Shown piece by piece: positions 52,852-61,452 of a stretch of 64,000 nucleotides of DNA; the first letter of the stretch is position 1, and every line of letters starts with the position of its first letter. The translations under genes were made by a program, and so were the position numbers. The notes beneath the pieces are model-generated. The model worked only from the letters and a program-made list of their open reading frames with translations. It ran no database searches and was not told the origin of the DNA. Source of the DNA: CAZFER01 sp964517495 (GTDB taxonomy: Bacteria; Hinthialibacterota; Hinthialibacteria; Hinthialibacterales; Hinthialibacteraceae); the NCBI GenBank assembly GCA_964517495.1, contig CAZFER010000018.1, positions 24,593 through 88,592 of the forward strand, in the 5' to 3' direction.

Positions 52852-54339
52852 ATGCGTTTTAATTTGGTGACCTATATATTAGGTTGGCTGCTGTTGTTTT
52901 ACAGCCTGGCCATGCTGCCCTCGCTTGCCATTGCGATTTCATTCGACAGTGGGGGAACAGCGGCTTTGGCGATTTCGATTGTACTCACCGCTGGGGTGAG
53001 TATCGCCATGTTGTTTGCCAGGCCGGAATCCACCGAGACGGATATTTCCCCGCGCGAGGGATTTTTGATCGTGGTCGGAGGATGGTTTTTATGCAGTGGA
53101 TTTGGTGCGCTGCCATTTTTTCTGGCCAATACGTTCGGGGGGACTTCCCAGGATGTTTCATTTTATTCGGTATTGCTCTCCTTTACCGATAGTGTGTTCG
53201 AGAGTGCATCAGGATTGACGACTACCGGGGCTAGTGTTCTGCAGGATTTTAACCAGCCTGAGGCGATCATGTTTTGGCGCAGCACCAATCACTGGCTGGG
53301 GGGGATGGGGATCATCGTGCTTTCGCTGGCCATCCTGCCGTTGATTGGGGCCGGTGGGATGCAGTTGTTTAAAGCGGAAGTGCCCGGTCCAACTAAAGAC
53401 CGGCTTAAACCCCGGATTGCCGATACGGCGATTACCCTTTCCAAGGTTTACCTATTCTTGACGGTGTTACAAACCGTATTGCTTTATTTTTGTGGCATGA
53501 ATATGTATGAGGCGTTATGCCATACCTTTGGTACGGTGGCCACGGGTGGGTTTTCCACCCATGCGATGAGTATTGGAGGTTATGCCAGTGTGGCGGTTAA
53601 TTTGGTAATAACTTTTTTTATGATCATCGCGGGGATTAACTTTGCGCTTCATTACCGGTTTTTGAAGGGGGATTTCACCGTTTATTTTAAAAGCGGTGAG
53701 TGCCGGGTGTATTTGATATTGATCGTTATAGCCACGGCCACGCTTACGTTATTTGTGTTCTTCAGTGGGAATGAGGCGGGTTTTGGCAATTCGTTAGAGC
53801 ATTCACTGTTTCAAGCAGTATCCATTTTGACTACCACCGGTTATTGTACTGCCGATTTTGAGCAATGGCATCCGCTGGCTAGAATGGCGCTCTTCTTCCT
53901 GATGTTTATTGGGGGGTGTGCAGGATCAACGGGTGGGGGGATGAAAGTAATTCGATTGGTATTGCTGGCTAAAATCGCCTACCGTGAGATGTATCGTCTG
54001 CTGTACCCCACCGCCGTGATAATGATCAAACAGGATGGGAAGACCATTCCGGATAAGGTGATCAACGCCATCAGTGGGTTTTTTATTCTGGTCTGCGCGG
54101 TTTTTTTGGTGTCGGCGATGTTGCTATCCATTTTTGGGATCGATTTTGTCACTGCCATGAGCGCGACCGCGGCGTGTTTGTTCAATATTGGGCCGGGGCT
54201 GGGATTGGTCGGTCCATTGGATAATTATGCCCATTTCCCCATCATTGTAAAATGGTGGTTATCCTTTTGTATGATCGTGGGCCGGCTGGAATTTTACTCG
54301 GTGTTGATTTTAACCGCCCCTGATTTTTGGCGCCGGTGA
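52852..54339 (+). CDS. trkH: TrkH-type potassium uptake protein
   Basis: A 495-residue membrane protein of the TrkH/KtrB family, the K+ channel subunit of the Trk system. The four selectivity-filter loops are SGLTTTGASVLQDF, GTVATGGFSTHA, ILTTTGYCTADF and LFNIGPGLGLV, with the usual WLGGMGIIVLSLAILP after the first. The C-terminal arrangement WSFCMIVGRLEFYSVL is typical. No trkA is adjacent, so the NAD-binding regulatory subunit lies elsewhere. It is divergent from secA. Confidence 0.93.
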   Translation: MRFNLVTYILGWLLLFYSLAMLPSLAIAISFDSGGTAALAISIVLTAGVSIAMLFARPESTETDISPREGFLIVVGGWFLCSGFGALPFFLANTFGGTSQDVSFYSVLLSFTDSVFESASGLTTTGASVLQDFNQPEAIMFWRSTNHWLGGMGIIVLSLAILPLIGAGGMQLFKAEVPGPTKDRLKPRIADTAITLSKVYLFLTVLQTVLLYFCGMNMYEALCHTFGTVATGGFSTHAMSIGGYASVAVNLVITFFMIIAGINFALHYRFLKGDFTVYFKSGECRVYLILIVIATATLTLFVFFSGNEAGFGNSLEHSLFQAVSILTTTGYCTADFEQWHPLARMALFFLMFIGGCAGSTGGGMKVIRLVLLAKIAYREMYRLLYPTAVIMIKQDGKTIPDKVINAISGFFILVCAVFLVSAMLLSIFGIDFVTAMSATAACLFNIGPGLGLVGPLDNYAHFPIIVKWWLSFCMIVGRLEFYSVLILTAPDFWRR

Positions 54340-54433
54340 CTTTATAAAGGAACTTTTTAGGGGGATTCACCTACTAATTGAATGAAAATCCATTTTTAAT
54401 GGAGAAGTAGTAAAAACCGAAAGGGGAGAATGC

Positions 54434-55126
54434 ATGAAACGTGTATTATGGATGATTCCAGTACTCGCAGTGGCTGTTTTATTTATGGCCAATGGAGTGA
54501 ACGCAGACGAATTAAAAGTAGGGGAAACCTGGGTGTTCAAGCATGAAGGCGCCCGGCCGATGGGTCCTCCCAATGAAAATTTTGATGGTGACCGTGTACG
54601 TGAAGTTGTTTCCACTGAAGGAGAGAGTGAAAAGAAAGTATGGGTGATCAAGGAAATATGGGGAGAGAATGACAACCGCGTGAGCTATACATTTGTTAAT
54701 GCGAAAAAAATGATTTCCAAGGTCGAAGTGGGCGAAAATAGAAATGCCATTTCTTTCGAACCGGCTATTCCTATGGTGTATACCCAACTGAAACCGGATG
54801 AAGAAAAAACCTATAAGTCTAATTTCAGCTGGCAAAACGGTCCCTCGATCCCCATGACCATCAAAGCCAAACGCTTGAAAAATGAAACGGTTAAAGTTCC
54901 CGCAGGGGAGTATAAGGATTGTATTCATGCCATGTTGGAAGAAACAATCACCTTTACCACCAATTCAGGGGAAAGCATGACGATCAATAACACACGGGAA
55001 GTTTGGTATCACATGGATGTGAACGGGATGGTAAAAGAAACCTTTACCACAAAACGCCCCAACTCAGATCAGCAAATCACGGGTACGAGCTTATTGAAAT
55101 CATACAGTAAAGAAAAGAAAGAATAG
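54434..55126 (+). CDS. Exported protein of unknown function
   Basis: A 230-residue protein with a clear Sec signal peptide (WMIPVLAVAVLFMANGVNA). The mature part is beta-rich (KVGETWVFKHEGARPMG, NETVKVPAGEYKDCIHAM), resembling the DUF3108-like or lipoprotein-type beta-barrel proteins, and ends with a charged tail (SYSKEKKE). I cannot assign a function. The ATG at 54434 has AAAGGGGAG upstream. Confidence 0.7.
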   Translation: MKRVLWMIPVLAVAVLFMANGVNADELKVGETWVFKHEGARPMGPPNENFDGDRVREVVSTEGESEKKVWVIKEIWGENDNRVSYTFVNAKKMISKVEVGENRNAISFEPAIPMVYTQLKPDEEKTYKSNFSWQNGPSIPMTIKAKRLKNETVKVPAGEYKDCIHAMLEETITFTTNSGESMTINNTREVWYHMDVNGMVKETFTTKRPNSDQQITGTSLLKSYSKEKKE

Positions 55127-55162
55127 AGCAGGATTAACACCTTCGATAATGATCCAGCGAGG

Positions 55163-55220
55163 GATTGTCTCAAAACTAGGTTAACATATAGGTCAACCTC
55201 CAATGTCATTAATTTAAGAT
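55163..55220. repeat. Intergenic hairpin repeat (TCTCAAAACT / GGTTAAC-ATATAG-GTCAACC)
   Basis: GATTGTCTCAAAACT, then GGTTAAC-ATATAG-GTCAACC (55179-55198), then CAATGTCATTAATTTAAGAT. The first part matches, in reverse complement, 61124-61154, and the last part matches 5828-5847. Confidence 0.85.
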
Positions 55221-55239
55221 CAAATTGGATCGTTAAATA

Positions 55240-55300
55240 GGGAGGGCGAGGCTCTCGCCGAGCCGTTCTACATAGGGAGGGCGAGGCTCCCGCCGAGCCG
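55240..55300. repeat. Two tandem GGGAGGGCGAGGCTCYCGCC-type repeat units
   Basis: 26-base units at 55240-55265 and 55275-55300 differ at one position (CTC versus CCC) and end GAGCCG. A third unit with small changes is at 57878-57903. Each can fold on itself (CGAGGCT / AGCC-like arms). Confidence 0.85.
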
Positions 55301-55396
55301 TTTCGATGTACACCAAAAAAATCTGGCCGCCCTACTCTTAACATTGATACGCTGACCTTGTAGGATTGATTATCTTATTTTTACGGGAGGGTATTC

Positions 55397-57493
55397 ATGG
55401 CCATGAAACGTTTGGGATCCAATACTATTCAACATAACCAACGAAGCATCCATCGCCGGGAGATGTTACAAATCAGCGGGTTAGCCACCTTGGGATTTTT
55501 GCTTGATCCTGCAATTGCTCCCCAATCCGTCCAAGCAGCGCAATCATCCGAAAATCAACCTTTAAATCATTTTCCACGGATGGTGCAGGAGTATTTTGTC
55601 CGGCGTGTGCGGGAAGCGGAAGCCAAAGGCTTGGCCATTAAAAACAGCCTCCAATCCAAACTCGATGCGGAAGCCTATGTGCAATCCGTCCGCGAGAAAA
55701 TTCAGCAGAGTTTTGGCCCCTTCCCAGAGAAGACACCACTTAATCCGCGTATTACCGGCACGGTGGAGCGTGATACCTATACGATCGAAAATGTTATCTT
55801 CGAAAGCCGTCCGGGATTTTTGGTCACTGCCAATTTATATATCCCCAAAAATCGTGAATTTCCACTACCCGGCGTGGTAGGAACATGCGGGCATTCCAGC
55901 AACGGCAAAGCGGCGGAAGCCTATCAATCCTTTGCCCAGGGATTGGCTCGCCTGGGTTATGTGGTGCTCATTTATGATCCCATCAGCCAAGGCGAGCGCT
56001 TGCAATATGTCGATGAAAACCTAAAGTCAAAAATCGGTGTAGGCGTGCGTGAACACCTTTACGCCGGGAATCAGCAATTCCTGATCGGTGAGTTCATCGG
56101 CTCATGGCGTGCATGGGATGGAATACGAGCCTTGGATTACCTCCTTACCCGCGATGAAGTCGATCCCCAGCAGGTTGGCGTCACTGGCAATTCCGGGGGA
56201 GGGACGATGACAACCTGGCTATGCGGGGTGGAGCAGCGTTGGAACATGGCTGCCCCCAGCTGTTTTGTAACCACCTTCCGCCGAAACATGGAAAATGAAC
56301 TGCCCGCTGATACTGAACAATGCCCACCCAAAGCCCTGGCGCTGGGCTTGGATCATGATGATTTTATCGCCGCCCTGGCGCCCAAACCGGTGATTTTATT
56401 GGCCAAGGAAAAAGATTTCTTCGACGTGCGAGGCACGGAAGAAGCCTATAAACGGCTGAGAAACCTTTATTCGCTTTTGGATTCCGAAGACCACATTGGC
56501 CTTTTTGTCGGACCAACCGCGCATGGGTATTCACAGGAAAACCGGGAGGCCATGTATCGCTGGTTTAATGACGTTACGAATGTTTCAGACGCCCAATCCG
56601 AACCTGAGATCACCATTGAAAAAGATGAAACGTTGTGGTGCACACCCAAAGGGCAGGTCTCTGAACTCAACTCGCGAACGGTTTTTTCATTCACCCAGGA
56701 AAAGGCGAAACATCTCGCCAAACAACGCAAAGCATTAAGCGGAGATGCATTAAAAGATGCCGTGCTATCCACGCTTAATATCACACCGGTTACGAAAACC
56801 CCCTATTACCGCATCCTGCGCCCCATCCGTTCAAACAATTATCCCAAGCCCTATGCCAGTGTGTATGCCGTCAAAACCGAACAGGCTATTCACACCATCG
56901 TGTATCGTCTCTCTGAATCAAGGCTGCTTTCCCGCCCCACACGAGGGATTGAACAGGCCATTTTATATGTATCTCACCAATCCAGCGATGAAGAACTCCG
57001 AGAGGAATCATTGATTCGTGATTTGATCAAAGATCAGCCTTCTGCAGCATTCTATACGTGTGATGTACGTGGTATTGGCGAATCAAGGCCGGATACCTGT
57101 GGGACCGATCACCTTCACCCCTATGGCAGCGATTATTTCTATGCCATTCATTCCATTATGTTGGATGAACCCTACGCTGGCCAGCGAACCCGTGATATTT
57201 TAAGTGTTTTAAAATGGCTGACCTCGCATGGGCATAAACACATTCACCTGGTAGCCAAAGGGTGGGGAGCGATTCCCGCCACCTTCGCCGCGTTGCTTTC
57301 AGACGAAGTGGATCACGTCACATTGAAAAACGCCCTGAAATCTTATCAAGCGGTCGCCGAATCCGAATACTACGACTGGCCTTTATCATCCTTTTTACCC
57401 GATGTGCTAGTGCATTTTGATCTCCCTGATTGCTACCAGGCGTTGAAGGATAAGAAACTTGACCTGATTGAAACAGCTGGCGCGCAGTATTAA
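55397..57493 (+). CDS. Two-domain acetyl-xylan-esterase-like hydrolase, exported
   Basis: A 698-residue protein with a TAT/Sec signal (HRREMLQISGLATLGFLLD, cleavage after VQA). The N-terminal domain (about 80-395) is an alpha/beta hydrolase related to acetyl xylan esterase/prolyl oligopeptidase-type enzymes, with nucleophile VTGNSGGGTMTTW (serine near residue 263), acid in AKEKDFFDVRG (near 340) and histidine in VGPTAHGYS (near 377). The C-terminal part (about 440-698) repeats an alpha/beta hydrolase layout (SFYTCDVRGIGESRPD-like core) but lacks an obvious nucleophile elbow (VAKGWGAIPA), so it is probably degenerate. It may de-acylate plant or algal polysaccharides. GGGAGGG lies before the ATG. 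Confidence 0.85.
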   Translation: MAMKRLGSNTIQHNQRSIHRREMLQISGLATLGFLLDPAIAPQSVQAAQSSENQPLNHFPRMVQEYFVRRVREAEAKGLAIKNSLQSKLDAEAYVQSVREKIQQSFGPFPEKTPLNPRITGTVERDTYTIENVIFESRPGFLVTANLYIPKNREFPLPGVVGTCGHSSNGKAAEAYQSFAQGLARLGYVVLIYDPISQGERLQYVDENLKSKIGVGVREHLYAGNQQFLIGEFIGSWRAWDGIRALDYLLTRDEVDPQQVGVTGNSGGGTMTTWLCGVEQRWNMAAPSCFVTTFRRNMENELPADTEQCPPKALALGLDHDDFIAALAPKPVILLAKEKDFFDVRGTEEAYKRLRNLYSLLDSEDHIGLFVGPTAHGYSQENREAMYRWFNDVTNVSDAQSEPEITIEKDETLWCTPKGQVSELNSRTVFSFTQEKAKHLAKQRKALSGDALKDAVLSTLNITPVTKTPYYRILRPIRSNNYPKPYASVYAVKTEQAIHTIVYRLSESRLLSRPTRGIEQAILYVSHQSSDEELREESLIRDLIKDQPSAAFYTCDVRGIGESRPDTCGTDHLHPYGSDYFYAIHSIMLDEPYAGQRTRDILSVLKWLTSHGHKHIHLVAKGWGAIPATFAALLSDEVDHVTLKNALKSYQAVAESEYYDWPLSSFLPDVLVHFDLPDCYQALKDKKLDLIETAGAQY

Positions 57494-57506
57494 TGAGGGT
57501 GTGACT

Positions 57507-57535
57507 CAAGGGTAAATAACAACGTTTTACCCTTG
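57507..57535 (+). terminator. Hairpin after esterase gene
   Basis: CAAGGGTAAA (57507-57516) pairs with TTTTACCCTTG (57525-57535), loop of 8. It lacks a T run, and a second small hairpin (GGATTG ... CAATCC) follows at about 57547-57564, so termination is plausible rather than proven. Confidence 0.45.
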
Positions 57536-57877
57536 GCGCCCGCTGGGATTGGGTACTGCAATCCAAGGCTCCAACCAATTCTCCAAAGCCGGAACCAACA
57601 TCAAGCCACTTCTTTTTTCATAAATGCAATGAAAACATTCATATCCCAATAAACAATGGTATGTCACTCAGGTGCATTCCTTAAACTTCCTCACATTTTT
57701 TTGAAATATTCCCACCAAAACTCGATAATCTATATATACATTCTATTTTAATGATCTGATTGGTTGAACTAATTCTTGAGAATGTCCTTACCATTGTTTT
57801 GAATACCTCCTTTATTTCTATCCTGCCCAGCGAAAATGGACGAAAAGGGAGGGCAATACTCTGTGAGAAAATTTTAA

Positions 57878-57903
57878 GGGAGGGCGACGCTCCCGCGGAG
57901 CCG
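57878..57903. repeat. Third GGGAGGGCGACGCTCCCGCG-type repeat unit
   Basis: It matches the units at 55240-55300 at most positions. GGGAGGGCAATACTC at about 57848 looks like a partial unit. The remainder of the gap 57494-57990 has no gene: an open frame across 57760-58029 only runs through this repeat. Confidence 0.75.
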
Positions 57904-57990
57904 GTATGTATGACGAACCAACATCATACCTCAAACACTTCAGTGCAGGATAGCATCCATTGGGCTGAGAAATACGAAGAAGCGTTTCTC

Positions 57991-58626
57991 TTACGCTTCT
58001 TCCACCATTATTTCAATAATTCCGTATGAGGTAATGGCTGTTTCTTCCTTGTCTCCTTTTTTGATCTTGCCACGGTTATAAAACGCCACATAGCGCTCTA
58101 TCCCCGCACTGGAGCCATCGGATTTAATAATGGGTAGGGTCTTAACGCCGATTAAACTGTTCTCATGCTCTTCGGATAGTGAGGTTTTCACTTCCAAAAT
58201 ATCCCCATCCTCAAACGGATCGCTTAAATTCTCTTTTTTGAACAGTTTTTCAAAATGAGGTAGTGCAGTGATATAACAAGTATGTTCATCACCATCGATT
58301 ACTATATCCTTCTTGATTTCGATGTTTAATTTGATATATTCGTCCAAATCATTTGGCTCTTCGATCGCTTGGAAGCCATCTTTATCATTATCGAGATCCC
58401 CTCGGGTGGCAAATGCTTCAAAAATATTGCCTTTGCGCACCGCAAGAAAGATATAAAGGCGTTTGATTTGGCTTTTTTCGCTTAGATTCTCTTCTTCCTG
58501 TATTTTTTCAATATCAAGCAGTTCTTTTTTTATCGGCTCTTCGTCTTGTGCAAAACCCATTGATGCAAACACAAAGGTGAAAATCAAAGCTATAACCAAG
58601 CTCGATATGGATCGGCGAGTCATCAT
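57991..58626 (-). CDS. Exported protein of unknown function
   Basis: A protein of about 211 residues. The start at 58626 has GGAGG 8 bases upstream and gives a signal peptide beginning MMTRRSISSLVIALIFTF and ending GFAQ. A longer start at 58677 would precede this ribosome site. The mature part is rich in charged residues (KIQEEENLSEKSQIKRLY), with LSDPFEDGDILEVKTSLSEE and a C-terminal beta-stretch. I recognise no family. The C-terminal residues read SYGIIEIMVEEA. Confidence 0.65.
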   Translation of the reverse strand: MMTRRSISSLVIALIFTFVFASMGFAQDEEPIKKELLDIEKIQEEENLSEKSQIKRLYIFLAVRKGNIFEAFATRGDLDNDKDGFQAIEEPNDLDEYIKLNIEIKKDIVIDGDEHTCYITALPHFEKLFKKENLSDPFEDGDILEVKTSLSEEHENSLIGVKTLPIIKSDGSSAGIERYVAFYNRGKIKKGDKEETAITSYGIIEIMVEEA

Positions 58627-59088
58627 GTGAGTATCCTCCATCGTTTGTACGCCCTTCTTGCCCTCCCCGAGATCCACAACGAAAATTAGTGGCTAATATA
58701 TGAAAAATCAACTAAAGATATATTACACTATCTGGGCAATATTGCAATGTTTATTTAAAGAATTCTGTCAATTTTTCACAAAAATATATTCGGTCTATAT
58801 TCATTCAAATTATACCTCAAATATCAGTAAATCAAACAAATAGCCTTTCAAGTTCATTATTATCGTATGATATTTACTGATACCTAATTAAATTTTCATT
58901 AATCCCAAATTTATGAATAAAATATATTCAAGCAAAATTCATGCTTAAATTAAACCTTACTCCCCAAAAATACATTAATAAATTACGGATGAACAATCCA
59001 AAAGTCTCGCAGGGATTTTGGCAATTATCCCCTCAAATTACCATCATTTTGCCAAAAACATGAAAAATTTGGACGAAACGGTATCTTC
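58627..59088. other. AT-rich gap without gene
   Basis: About 460 bases, strongly AT-rich, between the exported protein and aspS. I see no conserved frame, no repeat copy and no strong terminator. Confidence 0.6.
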
Positions 59089-60867
59089 TCAGGTTCGAAG
59101 ACGTAATCCAAGTTCACGCAGCTGCTCGGCATCGATCGCGGAAGGCGCACCTTCCATAACCGCCTGAGCTCGTTGGTTTTTGGGGAAAACCATCACTTCA
59201 CGGATGTTTGATTCACGTAACATCAGCATAATCAAGCGGTCAAATCCAAACGCAATCCCCCCATGAGGTGGTGCGCCAAATCGAAACGCATCCAGCAGAA
59301 ATCCAAACCGCTGTTCGGCTTCCTCTTTATCGATCCCAAGCGCTTTGAACATACGGTATTGAACATCGCGCTGGTGAATACGGATGCTGCCCCCGCCAAG
59401 TTCGATCCCGTTAAGCACCAAGTCATATGCCTGGGCACGAATCGCTAATGGATCGGTCTCGAATTTATCCAAATCCTCGGGATTCGGCGAGGTAAATGGA
59501 TGGTGGCTGGGAGTGGGGTTACCCTCATCGTCCTTTTCAAACAATGGCCAATCCACGATCCATAGGAAGCGATCTTCAGTTGGATCAAATAACTTTTGAC
59601 GAGCGCCAATCAATAGACGCAAGTGTGCCAAACTGGCATAGACAACCTCTGGCTCATCCGCAACGAAGAGCAATAAATCACCAGGATCGGCTGAAAATCG
59701 TTCGATTAACTTTTTCTGTAATCCTTCGGAAAAGAATTTGACAATATTCGACTCAAGCCCTTTTTCGGTATATTTCATCCACGCCAAACCTTTGGCTCCA
59801 TAAATAGCCGCTTCTGAGGTTAAATCGTCAATATCCTTGCGACTGAATGAGGCTCCCCCTTTGACACAAATACCCGATATTTTCCCCCCACCATCCACAA
59901 TACTGCGAAACACCTTAAAGTCAGACTCTTTACCAATATCGCCCACATCTCGCAATTCCAATCCAAAGCGAATATCCGGACGGTCTGAACCAAAGCGTTC
60001 CATGGCTTCCCCATAAGGCATGCGGGGAAACGGTGTTTCAATATCAACATCCAGCAAATCTTTCCAGAGTTTAACCATTAATCCTTCCATGATGTCATAA
60101 AGCATGTCAGGCGTAATGAAAGACATTTCAACATCGATTTGAGTGAATTCCGGCTGGCGGTCGGCGCGTTGATCTTCATCACGAAAGCACTTCACGATTT
60201 GAAAATAGCGATCCAAACCACCGATCATGCAAATCTGCTTATAGATTTGTGGTGATTGGGGCAGTGCATAAAATTCACCAGGGAAAATCCGGCTGGGCAC
60301 CAAGTAATCCCGTGCCCCTTCCGGGGTTGATTTACTCAGCACCGGAGTTTCCACTTCGATAAAGCCGCTATCAAAGAAATAGTTACGCACCACTTGATAA
60401 GCTTGGCTGCGGAATATGAACTTCCTACGCATTACCGGGCGGCGCATATCGAGGTATCGATATTTCAGGCGTATATCCTCTCCAGTGTCGACAAAATCGT
60501 CCATGGGAAATGGAGGGGTTTCTGATTCACTAAAGATCTGCAGTTGATCAACCACAATCTCTATTTCACCCGTTTTAATGTTTGGATTGACGGTTCCCTC
60601 AGGCCGCTGCCGCACTTTCCCGGAAATACCGATACAAAACTCACTTCGCAATTCATTGGCACGCTTGTGTAGCTCTTTATCAATTTGGGGATCGAACACC
60701 AGTTGAGAATGGCCGGTTCGGTCACGCAAATCAATAAAAATGACCCCACCATGGTCACGCCAATGCCATACCCAACCACACAACGCCACTTTTTCATCAA
60801 TATTGGAGGCTCTTACATCTCCACAATAATGGGTTCTCCGGATTTCAACAGGTTTTAATTCAGCCAT
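59089..60867 (-). CDS. aspS: Aspartyl-tRNA synthetase
   Basis: A 592-residue class II synthetase of the bacterial type. The anticodon-binding OB fold fills about residues 1-115 (VALCGWVWHWRDHGGVIFID), the catalytic core has QSPQIYKQ and FRDEDQRADRQPEFTQID (motif 2), an inserted GAD domain lies at about 300-410, and motif 3 is GGIAFGFDRLIML. Whether it charges only tRNA-Asp or also tRNA-Asn (non-discriminating form) cannot be decided without gatCAB context. Monocistronic and divergent from the repeat-rich gap before dnaJ. Confidence 0.96.
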   Translation of the reverse strand: MAELKPVEIRRTHYCGDVRASNIDEKVALCGWVWHWRDHGGVIFIDLRDRTGHSQLVFDPQIDKELHKRANELRSEFCIGISGKVRQRPEGTVNPNIKTGEIEIVVDQLQIFSESETPPFPMDDFVDTGEDIRLKYRYLDMRRPVMRRKFIFRSQAYQVVRNYFFDSGFIEVETPVLSKSTPEGARDYLVPSRIFPGEFYALPQSPQIYKQICMIGGLDRYFQIVKCFRDEDQRADRQPEFTQIDVEMSFITPDMLYDIMEGLMVKLWKDLLDVDIETPFPRMPYGEAMERFGSDRPDIRFGLELRDVGDIGKESDFKVFRSIVDGGGKISGICVKGGASFSRKDIDDLTSEAAIYGAKGLAWMKYTEKGLESNIVKFFSEGLQKKLIERFSADPGDLLLFVADEPEVVYASLAHLRLLIGARQKLFDPTEDRFLWIVDWPLFEKDDEGNPTPSHHPFTSPNPEDLDKFETDPLAIRAQAYDLVLNGIELGGGSIRIHQRDVQYRMFKALGIDKEEAEQRFGFLLDAFRFGAPPHGGIAFGFDRLIMLMLRESNIREVMVFPKNQRAQAVMEGAPSAIDAEQLRELGLRLRT

Positions 60868-60932
60868 GATTTTATTGAACTTACCTCATATTCCACTGGT
60901 TGGTTTTTTTCGTAACAACATTCTCAAAATAC

Positions 60933-60999
60933 GTAGGATAGGTCACGTTTTCCGACCCATCCACGTACTCGATGGGTTAATCAACTCAACTCATCCTAC
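60933..60999. repeat. Inverted-end intergenic repeat (GTAGGAT ... ATCCTAC)
   Basis: A 67-base element with GTAGGAT at one end and ATCCTAC at the other, containing GGTCACGTTTTCCGACCC and GATGGGTT. The pattern resembles the widespread GTAGGGTGGGTC-type repeats seen in many bacterial genomes. Confidence 0.6.
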
Positions 61000-61043
61000 T
61001 AATCTATTTAGTCACCCTCCCCAAAATTATAAATCCTTTCCGC

Positions 61044-61158
61044 GATTGTCTCAAAACTCATCCTGATGTCTGCCATGCCACAATATAGGGCGAACACATA
61101 GGTTCGCCCCTTCAATATGTAGAGGTTGACCTATGTGTCAACCCAGTTTTGAGAAAAC
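61044..61158. repeat. MITE-like hairpin repeat with TCTCAAAACT inverted ends
   Basis: TCTCAAAACT (61049-61058) and AGTTTTGAGA (61145-61154) form inverted ends of a roughly 106-base element. Inside are two hairpins with an ACATAG/CTATGT loop: GGGCGAAC-ACATAG-GTTCGCCC (61088-61109) and GGTTGAC-CTATGT-GTCAACC (61124-61143). The right hairpin plus end matches 55168-55198 in reverse complement. A remnant of the C/G-rich repeat (AGGGGAGGGTTGATA) follows to 61180. Confidence 0.85.
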
Positions 61159-61452
61159 CCCGGTCAGGGGAGGGTTGATATTATTTTATGAATCATACCA
61201 CAAGAATATACAATATAATCGTTCAATAACAGAATACAAAGCCGATTGATACACCTCATCCAACAATCATTCACAAAATTTAATTATTGAAAGCCGTTTA
61301 CCGATAAAATATTTTCATTATTCTTTTATTAGAAATACAATCATATATTTGGCAAATTTTTCTTAAGAATTTAAGTAAGGACCAATATTTGCTATTAATA
61401 TATAAAAAAACTGAAAAATTTGCGTCAAATTGGCTCAAAGAGGGGTAGGTAT

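Noticed and set aside
57760..58029. 89-residue frame after the esterase gene
   Set aside because: It runs through the GGGAGGGCGACGCTCCCG repeat, so its peptide is repeat-derived, and it overlaps the better supported minus-strand gene.
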